Shown: positions 1-9,678 of the stretch, one piece after another
Layout of the letters: each line of letters begins with the position of its first letter
Numbering within the stretch: position 1 is the first letter of the stretch
Assembly: GCA_034638255.1 (NCBI GenBank)
Contig: JAWPGT010000073.1
Span: 1-64,000, forward strand
From: Coprinus comatus
Taxonomy: Eukaryota > Basidiomycota > Agaricomycetes > Agaricales > Agaricaceae
Length of the DNA stretch: 64,000 nucleotides
Direction: 5' to 3'
Program-made: the position numbers and the translations under genes
The notes under the pieces: model-generated
Database searches by the model: none
What the model saw: the letters and a program-made list of their open reading frames with translations, nothing else
What the model was told of the DNA's origin: nothing

Positions 1-289
1 TGTGTTACTTGACTAATACACTGTGTTTCCTAATAGTTCAAGTATTATCTGTGTGTTTCCTAGTGATTTATGTGTGTTACTTGAATAATATACTGTGTTT
101 CCTGACAATATACTGTGTTTCTGACTAGACAGTGATACTAGACTGATAAAAAAAAAGAGAAATTCCACAGGAAACACAGTCATGGGAAAAAAATGGTAGA
201 GGAAATGAGGTCGTGAGAAAAAATCAGTCACAGGAAACACTGATGTATTGCCTAAAATGGTAACCAAGAAACACTGATGTGTTTCTTGG
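1..289. repeat. Inverted-repeat-rich GTGTTTCC / GGAAACAC region
   Basis: GTGTTTCC (or GTGTTTCT) occurs about four times in 1-125, and the reverse complement GGAAACAC/AGAAACAC occurs three times in 165-275, so the two halves form a large imperfect inverted repeat. Two longer direct copies starting TGTGTTACTTGA lie at 1 and about 73. At 264-289 there is a perfect 11-bp palindrome arm pair, CCAAGAAACAC and GTGTTTCTTGG, around a 4-nt loop. No coding sequence is seen. It could be the edge of a small inverted-repeat element cut by the window start, or a decayed minisatellite. Confidence 0.6.
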
Positions 290-676
290 AACAGATAGTT
301 AGGGGGTAGGAAAACCTAAAACTTGCAACCGAGGTGAGCAAACCGAACCAAGGGTGCAACAAGTGCAGAGGGAAACTCTGCAACTCCCTGTTTCACCTAA
401 TCATATTTTATTAACAACTACATGTGTAGTTTGAAATGTGACAAGAAAACTTGCCTAGATATGGACTTTCTACTAAGTGATAATTTTGCCATAGAAAAGT
501 AGGTAGAGCAGCCATTACAAGTGGCAGCATTGAGATGATGATGATGGTTTTGATAAGAGATAGTTTTTGATCAAACTGATCTTCAGAAACGAGTTTTATT
601 TTACCCACTGTCTTTGGTAATTCACACGGTTCATGGATCCTCTATTTCCATAATACAAAGGGACAATGTATAAAAA
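290..676. other. Intergenic, 3' flank of the next gene
   Basis: No reading frame with recognisable content. The stretch lies downstream of the stop codon of the minus-strand gene at 677 and probably holds its 3' untranslated region. Confidence 0.5.
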
Positions 677-2198
677 CTACTGACTACCCTTGAACAAACT
701 CTTCAGCTTGCCTTTACCCTTCCTTTTCCTTGTACTTGCACTTGGTAAAGCAGGATGGCGAGCATCTTCATCAGGTAAAGGTGAACAAGGAACAAGAGGA
801 CTTTGAAGTAGACTTAAATCGTTTGGGTCAGCGGGAGGTGAAGGATATTGATGTTGACTCGAATAATAATGGTCATTGCTGTTGTCATTTATGGAAGTTG
901 GAGAGGGATATGGGGAAGTGGGAATGGGGTATGAGGCGGTTGTGTCAAGCGAGGATGGATTATGAGGAGGTGAAGTTATAGGTGTACTTGTAGCGAGTGG
1001 AGAAGAAATCAGATGTGAGGATTTAGATATTCGATGTGATCGGATAGTCGGTGTCCTTGCAACAAGACTGGCAAGACTAACTTTGAATCGTGTTGATGAA
1101 GTGGAAGTAGAGGTATAAGAAAACGAGGACGAGGGTGACGATATTACAGGTGGTGATGCAATGGCAGGTGAAGTTGGAGCGGTAGCGTAGGAAAGCTCGG
1201 ATGACGGTGAAGGAGGTAAATCTTGGGGTATCATAGGCACGGAAGGCGGGGCAGGTGTCATCGGAGCGGGTATATGTGGCATTGGAGGTGAAGGTTCCTC
1301 TAAAGGTAGTTCTAGAGGGAGAGAAACAGTGGAAGTGGGAGGAGTAATAGGCCAATCACGTTGGTACCATGTACCTGGGATAAGAGCAATGGGGAGTAGC
1401 CAAGTGGCAGTCAGGATTACGCCAAAGCCCTGATCATAGGTCTTGACCGATGACCAGCTCCAGGAAATAAAGGTGCCGATGTAGCCCAGACAAGGTGCGA
1501 TTCGTTGTATGAGGATGAGAATGGGCTGCATCGGGACAGGAAAGGTGGATATTGGGAGGTTGTTGAAGAACCAAGTGAGGGCGGTGGTGATCATGGAGGC
1601 ACGCCTAGCAGCCTCGAGTTGCTTGTCGTCGAGGATGTCGAGAATTGGAGGAGGAAGAAACCTGGGATCGTTAGATAGGAAATGTAAAAGGAAGAGCAAC
1701 GTACAAACGATAACCCCACCACATGGCTTGAAAGGAGAGTTTGTCCTTGGACGGAATCCACACTCTGGTTGTGCGTAGATGACGTTCTTGAGAGCGAGGA
1801 GCAAGAGGATTTCCATCAGAGTTGATCCATGCAGCAATTGGAGAAACGACGTTTGACCACGACCAGCCAGGGATCGGCGGTGCAGGTTCTGGCTCTGGCT
1901 CGTCGTATTCTTCGACGACATCTGTGTCTGCGAGTTCGACAAGGGAAGTTGTGGATGGAAGGAGTGGCGAGTAGAGCATAACACTAGAAGTATCTGAGAA
2001 TATGTCGTCTTCGAGCTGGATATTTGTATCCGGAGTTGGCGACTTCATTCCGTCGAGGATGCTGAAGGCGCCAGTCATGACTGAAGTATTTTCGAGGGCA
2101 GAAGCAATATCATCCTGGGGATCCTTCTGAGTTGCAATGAGTGAGTATATGCGTTGAGCAATGGACTGGGGATTGTGGTGGACGTCGTGCTGAGGCAT
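677..2198 (-). CDS. Conserved fungal membrane-type protein of unknown function
   Basis: Two exons, 2198-1705 and 1661-677, give 492 aa. The 43-nt intron has a GTACGT donor, a CTAAC branch site and a CAG acceptor, and splicing joins the two frames exactly. The N-terminal third is acidic and mixed. The middle has two hydrophobic stretches, one around the MQPILILIQRIAPCLGYIG run and one around LTATWLLPIALIPGTW, flanked by two WSWS-type motifs (PGWSWSNV, ISWSWSSV). The last ~230 residues are a low-complexity Pro/Ser/Thr tail ending in a basic KRKGKGKLKSLFKG run. I recognise no named domain; the alternation of a compact hydrophobic core and a disordered tail suggests a membrane-associated protein. 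It is transcribed divergently from the sorting nexin, with only ~180 bp between the coding starts. Start chosen at the first ATG of the open frame. Confidence 0.75.
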
Positions 2199-2377
2199 GA
2201 AGCCGGAAAAGGAGCGACACAGCCACGTTGTAACTCATACAGTGACAATGAGCAGCACAGTGTCTCCGTTTGCCCGCAGCAGTGCGTTTGAAGAGACTCT
2301 GCTCTCTGGCAGAGAACAAACAGCAAGTACTCTGCCCACAACCCCCTCCCCGGCTGACAATACCCCAGATTGAGGAG
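2199..2377. promoter_or_regulatory. Bidirectional promoter interval
   Basis: At most 179 bp separate the ATG of the minus-strand gene at 2198 from the conserved start region of the plus-strand sorting nexin at 2378, so both promoters must overlap here. The interval probably also contains the unresolved 5' exon of the sorting nexin. No TATA box is obvious. Confidence 0.45.
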
Positions 2378-2921
2378 ATGTACAGTGTCCCAGAGTCTTT
2401 TCTCGAGATCGAGGTCAGGAATCCTCAGACTCACGGTATCCCTCTCCTTACTATCTCCACCACACTTGTACTGACTATTCTACTGCCAGGCTTTGGGCGC
2501 AAGATGTACACAGACTACGAGATTGTATGCAAGGTATCTCTCTCTCCTTGATTCCACTCGGCGCCCATTCAACGACGTCACCAGACCAACATCCCTGCTT
2601 TCAAACTACGACATTCCCTCGTCCGTCGAAGATACTCTGACTTTGAAGCTTTCCGTGATATCCTCGAACACGAATCCACAAGGGTCAACATCCCTCCTCT
2701 TCCAGGCAAAGTCTTCACCAACAGATTCACAGACGAAGTTATCGAAAACAGAAGAGAGGGTCTCGAGCGTTTTCTCAGCATCGTAGCTGGCCATCCGCTG
2801 CTCCAGGTACCTCTCTCTTCCCACTTGTCCTCCACCTCTATCTCACTCTGTGCAGACTGGTAGTAAAGTACTGTGTGCATTCTTACAGGACCCTGCGTGG
2901 GACAAAACGCAATGGGTCTGA
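2378..2921 (+). CDS. SNX3: SNX3/Grd19-type sorting nexin (PX domain)
   Basis: Exons 2378-2435, 2490-2533, 2585-2806 and 2856-2921 encode 129 aa that read as a full PX domain. Seen: the [13 protein letters not shown] opening, [17 protein letters not shown], the basic RRRYSDFE phosphoinositide-binding motif, the [12 protein letters not shown] proline loop and the [13 protein letters not shown] end. SNX3/Grd19 binds PI3P on endosomes and, with retromer, recycles cargo to the Golgi (family knowledge). Three introns of 49-54 nt are unambiguous. The true N-terminus is not settled: homologues usually carry ~20-30 residues more, and an upstream ATG at 2248 reads into a different frame, so a short 5' exon probably lies in 2248-2377. 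The gene ends 66 bp before the DAP1-like gene, on the same strand. Confidence 0.9.
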
Positions 2922-2987
2922 TAGTAGTAGTCTTGTGTACAAATTAATAATCTCATTGCTTATCAACCGGCTATTACCGAATGTTCA

Positions 2988-3589
2988 ATGTCCTTCTCTC
3001 CCCTTGTGATATACTCGCTCATCCTAGCTCTCCCCCTCGCTCTCCTATTCGTCTACACCAATCGCACTCCTAAACTCACACCTTCAATTCCAGCAGAAGA
3101 CTCTTCAAAACCTACAAAATCAATCATGCAACCTCCTCGTACTGATCTCCAACCTCCCAAAGACACTCCCTTCACAAACGACCAATTGAAAGAGTTTGAC
3201 GGCTCAGATGAATCAAAACCCATCTACGTCGCTATCAAAGGTCCTTAATCTCTCTCTTCTCCCCTCTTTTCTCTCCTCTCACTGTTTATATACCCAGGCG
3301 ATATCTTTGACGTCACACACAAGGCTGACTCGTACGGCAAGGGCAAATCCTACAACATCTTTGCCGGAAAGGACGGTTCAGCCGGTCTAGGAAAGTCAAG
3401 TCTCAAGCCAGAAGACGCCATAGCAGACTACTCCAATCTCGATGACAAGGAGAAAAGTGTTCTTGATGACTGGTACATCTTTTTCTCGTACGTCCTTTCC
3501 ACATTCCATCCCTCTCCTCTCTAACTTTCTACAGCAAACGCTACAACATCATTGGCAAGGTCGTTAATGGTCCAAAGATTCAATCGTAA
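2988..3589 (+). CDS. DAP1: DAP1/MAPR cytochrome b5-like haem-binding protein
   Basis: Exons 2988-3240, 3298-3487 and 3535-3589 encode 165 aa. Residues ~5-24 form one N-terminal membrane anchor (LVIYSLILALPLALLFVY). After a Pro/Thr linker comes the MAPR cytochrome b5-like domain: FTNDQLKEFDGSD, KPIYVAIKGDIFDVT, YGKGKSYNIFAGKD, then the YSNLDDKEKSVLDDW helix. The MAPR signature Tyr residues that bind haem are present. Family members (yeast Dap1, human PGRMC1) bind haem and support P450 enzymes such as Erg11 in sterol synthesis, in the endoplasmic reticulum membrane. Both introns restore the frame exactly. The gene is head-to-tail with the sorting nexin and convergent with the gene ending at 3709. 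Confidence 0.9.
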
Positions 3590-3708
3590 TCTACTTCTAT
3601 TGTCGTTTATACCAAAATGTTCATCCCCCGTCCAGTTTTATCATGCGTGCATATCTCTGAGGGTATATTAATGGGTATAACGTATACATATTATACGACA
3701 AATTACAA

Positions 3709-5673
3709 TCAATCCACATCACTCATTTCACCAACAACACCAGTACCTACTACACCCACAACTCCACCTTTACCCCCACCTTCCTCTTCATTCTCATCTT
3801 CACTAGACCCCTCACTACTCGGCGGTGAAGGTGTCCATCTCCCATTCTTCGCATCAACTACTATTCCCGCCATTCCCAACTTTTCAACCTCCTCAATCGC
3901 TTCTTTCATTCTTCTCATTTTATACCCTGGTTCCTCTCTCTCCCGTCTCTCCTCCGCCAACGCATGATAATAATCTTGGAACTTTCTCACAATGATACAC
4001 GTCGTCACCATTTCTGTATATAAAAAAGTTATTTACATCGTAAAATAATAATAATAAAAACACATACCCAAAGTCAAATGTTCATGTCCATCAAGTATAG
4101 TCAACGTTCTTCCCGACGAAAAATATTCAGGTTCCAACGGCAACTTTAAACTCCAATACGCCACTGTTTCTCCTCTATCATCCACACATTCCCATTGCAT
4201 TTCCAAATTTTCAGGAGGATGATATCTCCAAGTATACACTTTATGATTAATAAACGACGTAAACCTTCTCGTAGCCATTTCCATCCTATACCATCAAATT
4301 ATTAACATTTTTTAATAACAACTCGAAAAAAAAAAAACATACGTATCCCAAGTATACTTCTCCTCATCCACAACCCCAATATACTCTTTAATCACCTTCT
4401 GAATACCCTCCTCGACACCAAACATTTCAATCCAAACACAACCTTCCCTAAAATCATCTTCCCATTCCAAAAATACCTGTTTCTTACTATCCGGACTTTC
4501 ACAAACTTCATCCCTCAACCTCAATCCATGAAATTCTCCCTCAGACCATTTACTAATTCTCCAACACCTTCTTTCATATATATCTCGCAACATATTCTCT
4601 TCCAACGTTCCATTCATATCTTCTAGAATTATACATACTGGATCGTATGTCTCGAACACCTTTTTATGATAATCATTTTCAAAGATCGGATGAATGGGTA
4701 TCGTCATCGTCGGTTGTGATGGAGGACGTTCAGGGCCAAAAACAGGTTTAGGTTTAACAAACAAATCTTCATAATCTTCAGCATTCATAGAAAGTGAAAG
4801 CGGTTTTCGAGCCTTCTTCGTATTCGTCTTGTTAGAGAAATTCATACTGAAAAACGGATTAGCAGATAAATCTCCCACATTTACAGTCCCCGTCGTAGAA
4901 GTACGTTCCTGCTCTCCTCCTCCCTGTCCTCGTTGACCATTAACATCTTCATCCTTCTCCTCACTTTCAACATCCTCATCCCCAACTCTTTCTTCATCAC
5001 CGGTGGTGGATATAGACGAAAATGAACCCCCATTATCATTTGAAACAGGAAGAGGAGTAGGTTTCACAAACAAATCTTCAAACTCATCATCATCATCATC
5101 ATCATCCGTCTCAATCGAAAGCCGATACAATTGTGGTTTATCCCTATTCTCCAAATACATCCCTTCAGCAGTTGGATGTGGTAGGCCAGGATTGACAAGT
5201 AGATTATCAAACTCATCATTAAATGAAACATGATGTGAACGTGGAATAAGGTTGTCATTGCATGAATCTGGTTGTTGACCTTTATGCGGTGGAGTTGAAC
5301 AAGAAGAATAAGAAGAAAGAGTCGAAGTAGATGGTGGTGGTGGAGGTGCTGGTTTGACAAACAAGTCATCAAACTTGCCATCTTCCTCATCAGATGTTAA
5401 CGTCGAAAATACGCTCCTCGATATAAATGGCACTAATGTGGATGTGGATGGGGAAGCGTATTCGCTGTAAAACAATCCCGTGTTCGTGTTCGTATTCGTA
5501 TTTCCGTTTGCGCTTTTGGGGACATAAAATAAATCATCAAACGTATCGGAATCATCCTCCTTCAACACCCAAGTCTTCGTCCTCGCCTTCGAGCTCGTAT
5601 TCGCATTCGTACTTTTCATGCCTTTCGGAGCATAGAACAAATCATCAAAGTTGTCCGAATTTGAGCCCCCCAT
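3709..5673 (-). CDS. DUF6593-like protein with six FDDLFVKP-type repeats
   Basis: Exons 5673-4343, 4285-4068 and 4013-3709 give 617 aa. The first ~310 residues are low-complexity and acidic and carry six spaced copies of the pattern aromatic-[DE]-[DN]-L-[FL]-[VY]-x-P: near residues 9 (FDDLFYAP), 45 (FDDLFYVP), 101 (FDDLFVKP), 155 (FDNLLVNP), 198 (FEDLFVKP) and ~300 (YEDLFVKP). The C-terminal half is folded. Its end (YTWRYH, VAYWSLKLPLEPEY, LTILDGHEHLTLEMVTT, then a Lys/Arg/Glu helix) resembles the basidiomycete DUF6593 domain, of unknown function. A His-coded (CAT)n run reads on the other strand of a 7-Asp tract at residues 190-196. The repeats look like a multivalent docking motif; the partner is unknown. 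Confidence 0.8.
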
Positions 5674-7798
5674 AATCGAACAGCGTCAAAGTCGGGATTT
5701 GACGTAGTGGTCGAAAAGCTAAAACAAGAGAAAGAAGGAAAACAGCGAGAGACAAGGTCAGTTGTTTGCTTAAAGGGACCAGACGGGGACTAGGCACAAG
5801 GGTTATTTGATGAGTAAGTACTATCACCGATTTTAGTGTGGAATCACCCCTGAGCGTCGGGGCTTCTCCAGGCAAACCGAAACGCATACAGTGAACAAGA
5901 ACAACACTTTTTGTTCACCGTCAACCGTACCCCCTGTACGTGTATACGATGATCCAGACGAAGAAAGAATATTCACCAGGAGTTGTGAAACTGACGGTCT
6001 AAAGAGTAAAATTTGCCCATAAGGTCAGAGCTACACATACGTCAATGGCTGCAACCATACCTTCTTTTCCACCTAAGCGAGCACACCAACCAGTGTGGGA
6101 GTGAGAAATGGGAGTGGCACTCAAATCATTTAGACACACGGTAACTAGTTACGTATTAGGCGTTGCACGTGATGGTGACATATATGATATTCTGCTGAAC
6201 CCTGCATTGTCAGTGGCGCTTCAACTCTCCTCACTGGGCCTTACATGAGCCCCCACTGGCATTTACATATTCCGAGCGGAAACGATAAGGGGATACACAT
6301 ACATATTCAACTCTACCATGGTTTTTCCGAACAGCAATGAGACATTCTAGTGAATCCAGGGGTAACCGATATTGGCAATGTTCTCTAGAGCAACCTTAGA
6401 GCCGTGAGTGATCCATGTGCATATTTAGATACCGGTTTCTTGATCTGTGATTTTTTTGTCCACAACTTCTCCCTCATCTGTAGCATTCTAAATTTGGAAG
6501 TTTACACTTGCATATCTCACATGCGTCCGCTCAACCTATGTGGGCGTCAATATCTTCAACACCTCTTCGAAAAAAAAAACATATTCCTTCTCTCTCAAAA
6601 CATCCTACAACAGTCAACTTCATAAAACCTTAATCCACTCTTTCGGTCAGGACTCAGGACTCACGTTGTCTTATAAGCAACCGAATAGTAACAATGGTAA
6701 CATGCACCATCAACACACTATGTAGAGTACTTTGATTCCCAAATGGCACTTCGCTAACAACTGACTCAAATTGGGTTAATAATCCATTTCTCACTTCCTT
6801 GTAATTCGATAGTTTCTCTGATGTTTTTTTCTTCTTTTTAATACTGGTTGACCAAAAAAACCCTCAATGGTATACAGCCAACATCCTAGGCTATCGCCCA
6901 TAACCTGTACTGGAAATTCGGAGAAGAGATCTCTTGACAACATACACCATATTCGAAAAGTGTTCACATGCACAAGTAGAGTCGCGAACCGTCGTCATTG
7001 GTCACCGCCTGCATACTCGTAAATATTGCATTCGAGTAGTAAATTGTTTAAATACCAGTATTCATTCATCATCATCGTTTTTACTCTTCAATGATTGTTC
7101 ACATTGAACTTAAGCCTTCCGGATTGATATTTCCACACCCCGAACACATGCTGAATTATAGGCCATACATAGTAGTAGTAGAAGCCAGACTCTGGCGATA
7201 AAACGTTCCACACCCTCAAACTCTGGAATATATTTCGACTGGTAGTCTAGCAGAGGCATTGTCAATCCGCAATACCTTTTTAGATATGAAGACTATCCAC
7301 GAATTGTTGACTTTCAGTGAATAAGGACGTTTAATACTTAGCATTGGTATATTCGATACAGTTCCTTGAGTCTATAGTATTGACGATTCCCTCACCGCAG
7401 TATTTTCATATTCAATGCATGAATTGACTGTAAAGTTCGGGCCCTATGCCTTTCGAAATTTGGCTTTCTCCTCAAACGGTCATTGATTGACCAAAAAGTT
7501 ATAATCAGTCGTGTGCGAGATCTGTGTAACTTTTCAAGGATGACAACACTGATTTCATATTGTCTCAGCTCCCATGCTTGCTCGGAAAGCCTCACAAAAA
7601 ATAATGTTTGTCAATAAAGTTGATACGTACTTTGAATATAGTGGGGCAATGAACGGTGAACCCAGTCAAGCAAAGTAGACAATATACAATTATAGCAAGT
7701 TGTCGAATTTGAGAAGTTAAAAGAAAAGAGAATACTGATAGAAAAGGCCGTTAAATTCGTCAACCATACCCGAACTTTATACCTTCAATAATCGAACA
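5674..7798. other. Long intergenic stretch, no gene seen
   Basis: About 2.1 kb without a convincing coding frame on either strand. The open frames present are short, use no recognisable motifs and lack plausible splice partners. The first few hundred bases are the promoter side of the minus-strand DUF6593-like gene. Confidence 0.5.
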
Positions 7799-9183
7799 TC
7801 AAGTGATATCACACCGAATCACATATCCTTCACTGACCAGCCGTGCTATTAACTGGTCTCTGTTTTGAATCACAGTCGCATGCCTACACTTCCAGGTGGA
7901 AAGGCTCCATAAACCCGAGTCTTCTAGTTTCCACAATTTCCAACAGAGAGTAGAACCATGGGGCATTAGGAGAATACACACTATTCCTGTGCTGAATGAA
8001 CAATCGACGTAGACGTGGAAACACTTTAATGTTGCAAAATGATTTGAGAATTCGTTGCAAAGGTTGTGAAGGGATGTCGAATATCTCGAGTACTCGAACA
8101 TGATCACCACTGTTGAGAAGGCAGTCAAGGAAAGGGGACCACTTCTCTAATTTGTAAGGATCGACAAACGCCAAGACCTTGACAGTGGTTGGAACGGATG
8201 GTAAGGATCTGAGCATTCCAAAAAAAACTTTCTAGCCTGGCTAAATTCGTAGCGGATTCCTGGAAGGATACATCTAATGTAAGGTTTTCAAGAGCAGGAA
8301 ATTTTAAGTAGGAGACCAATGTGGCTACGTCCTCCGATGTGTTGATACGCAGTTTCGTAAGCCGCTCAAGTGTTATTGCAGTAAACTGTTGATTCATTAT
8401 GCGTGTTCCATAATCATAGTCGAACGAAAGGTACAGGTCGATGAGGGTGTGTTGGCATGGAGTAAGTATACCACTGTAATGGCAGATATCGAAGAATCCT
8501 TTGAGCTTGAGAGTTGTAATGTTTAAAGTAGAGGAAACCTTGAGATGTCCGTGACGCCAGGTAAGTACACGAAGGTGAGGTTGACTTTTGAGGCTGTATA
8601 TGTTGTGAGGCAAGTAAGCTATCAACTTCTCGAGGTTGATGCAATTTTCGGTAATGGCAGAAAACCACGAAGGTAATGGCACAGTAAGCTTTAGCTCTCG
8701 TGTTCGTTCAGCATTTTGCTTAACAGAAAAAAATGGTACCGAAGAATCCACAACGGGTGCCATTGAGCTGTGCACACAAGAAAAATAATTTGTTAAATGT
8801 AAGCTGAGGGGAACTGTCCACGCATTTGTAAAACAAAGCTGCAATAACTTTGTTTTTTGTTCCAGACCTCCAGGCAATGGTAAAAGTGACGTAGACCATA
8901 AATGGGGAGTCGAGCGGGAGATTTGGTACCAGTGAAAAAAGACCAACGATATTTATAAGAGAGGACGAATATCATTGAGTTGGATGTCATCCTGTGCGTT
9001 GTCAGTGTTACTATCGACATGATAACAAATGTGTTGTTTCATGTCAGCCATTTGTCGTTTGAGTATGTTGCACTGTTGGCTGATATAGCTGATTTTAACG
9101 ACAGGAGAAGGCAACGAAGAGGTTGGCGGTTTTAAGCATGAGGAGTGATTATTACATTGGCAAAATATATCATTGGTATCCAC
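7799..9183 (-). pseudogene. F-box-like/LRR protein, broken in several places
   Basis: Conceptual translation on the minus strand matches the usual basidiomycete F-box-like layout: an N-terminal helical segment (ISYISQQCNILKRQMADM), then a post-F-box signature FFHWYQISRSTPHLWS, then leucine-rich repeat-like segments (LERLTKLRINT, FPALENLTLDVS, FPRLRRLFI) and a tail RDQLIARLVSEGYVIRCD. Three breaks are seen. An in-frame TAA lies at about 8950, just before the FHWYQIS motif. A +1 frame change occurs at a T8 homopolymer (A8 on the plus strand, about 8219-8227). Another frame change lies near 7884. The F-box core itself is not visible. F-box proteins recruit substrates to SCF ubiquitin ligases. 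A sequencing error in the homopolymer could explain one break but not all three. Confidence 0.65.
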
Positions 9184-9678
9184 AGTGTTTCGAATTCAGA
9201 GCAAGTGGCGTGGTAGTGACTCTCAGGAACTGGTGGAGAGAAAATGACATAGGACACACTCCAGATATAAATAAGTACCATGATGTCATCCTTAGTAGCA
9301 CCTCGAGCACGTTCTCTCTATCGCCGTTGGAAACTGGCTTGGTCTCGACTCTCAAGATCTCAAATATCAATTTACTTTATGCATAACAAGTACTGATATG
9401 AGTGGGCTTGGTTGCATAAAAATTACCCCGATCAGGCGTCGATCCTGGAATATGTTCGATTGTTTATTGTCGGTAATGATAATAATACATGGTTACATCA
9501 CACTAGCACATTCATTGAAATTTGGGACTGTATACAAGGCTTGTACGTTTGCTTTGAAACATTTCCAAACTCCCTCCCAACCTCCGAGGCTTACAACTCT
9601 TCCCAACTCTACCAAAAGGGACTTAGTCTCACTGCAAGCTAGGGATACTTTAATATGTCAAGAGAACGAACTTACACA
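9184..9678. other. Intergenic, no gene seen
   Basis: No supported coding sequence. It separates the start side of the broken F-box gene from the stop codon of the P450 at 9679, both on the minus strand. Confidence 0.45.
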
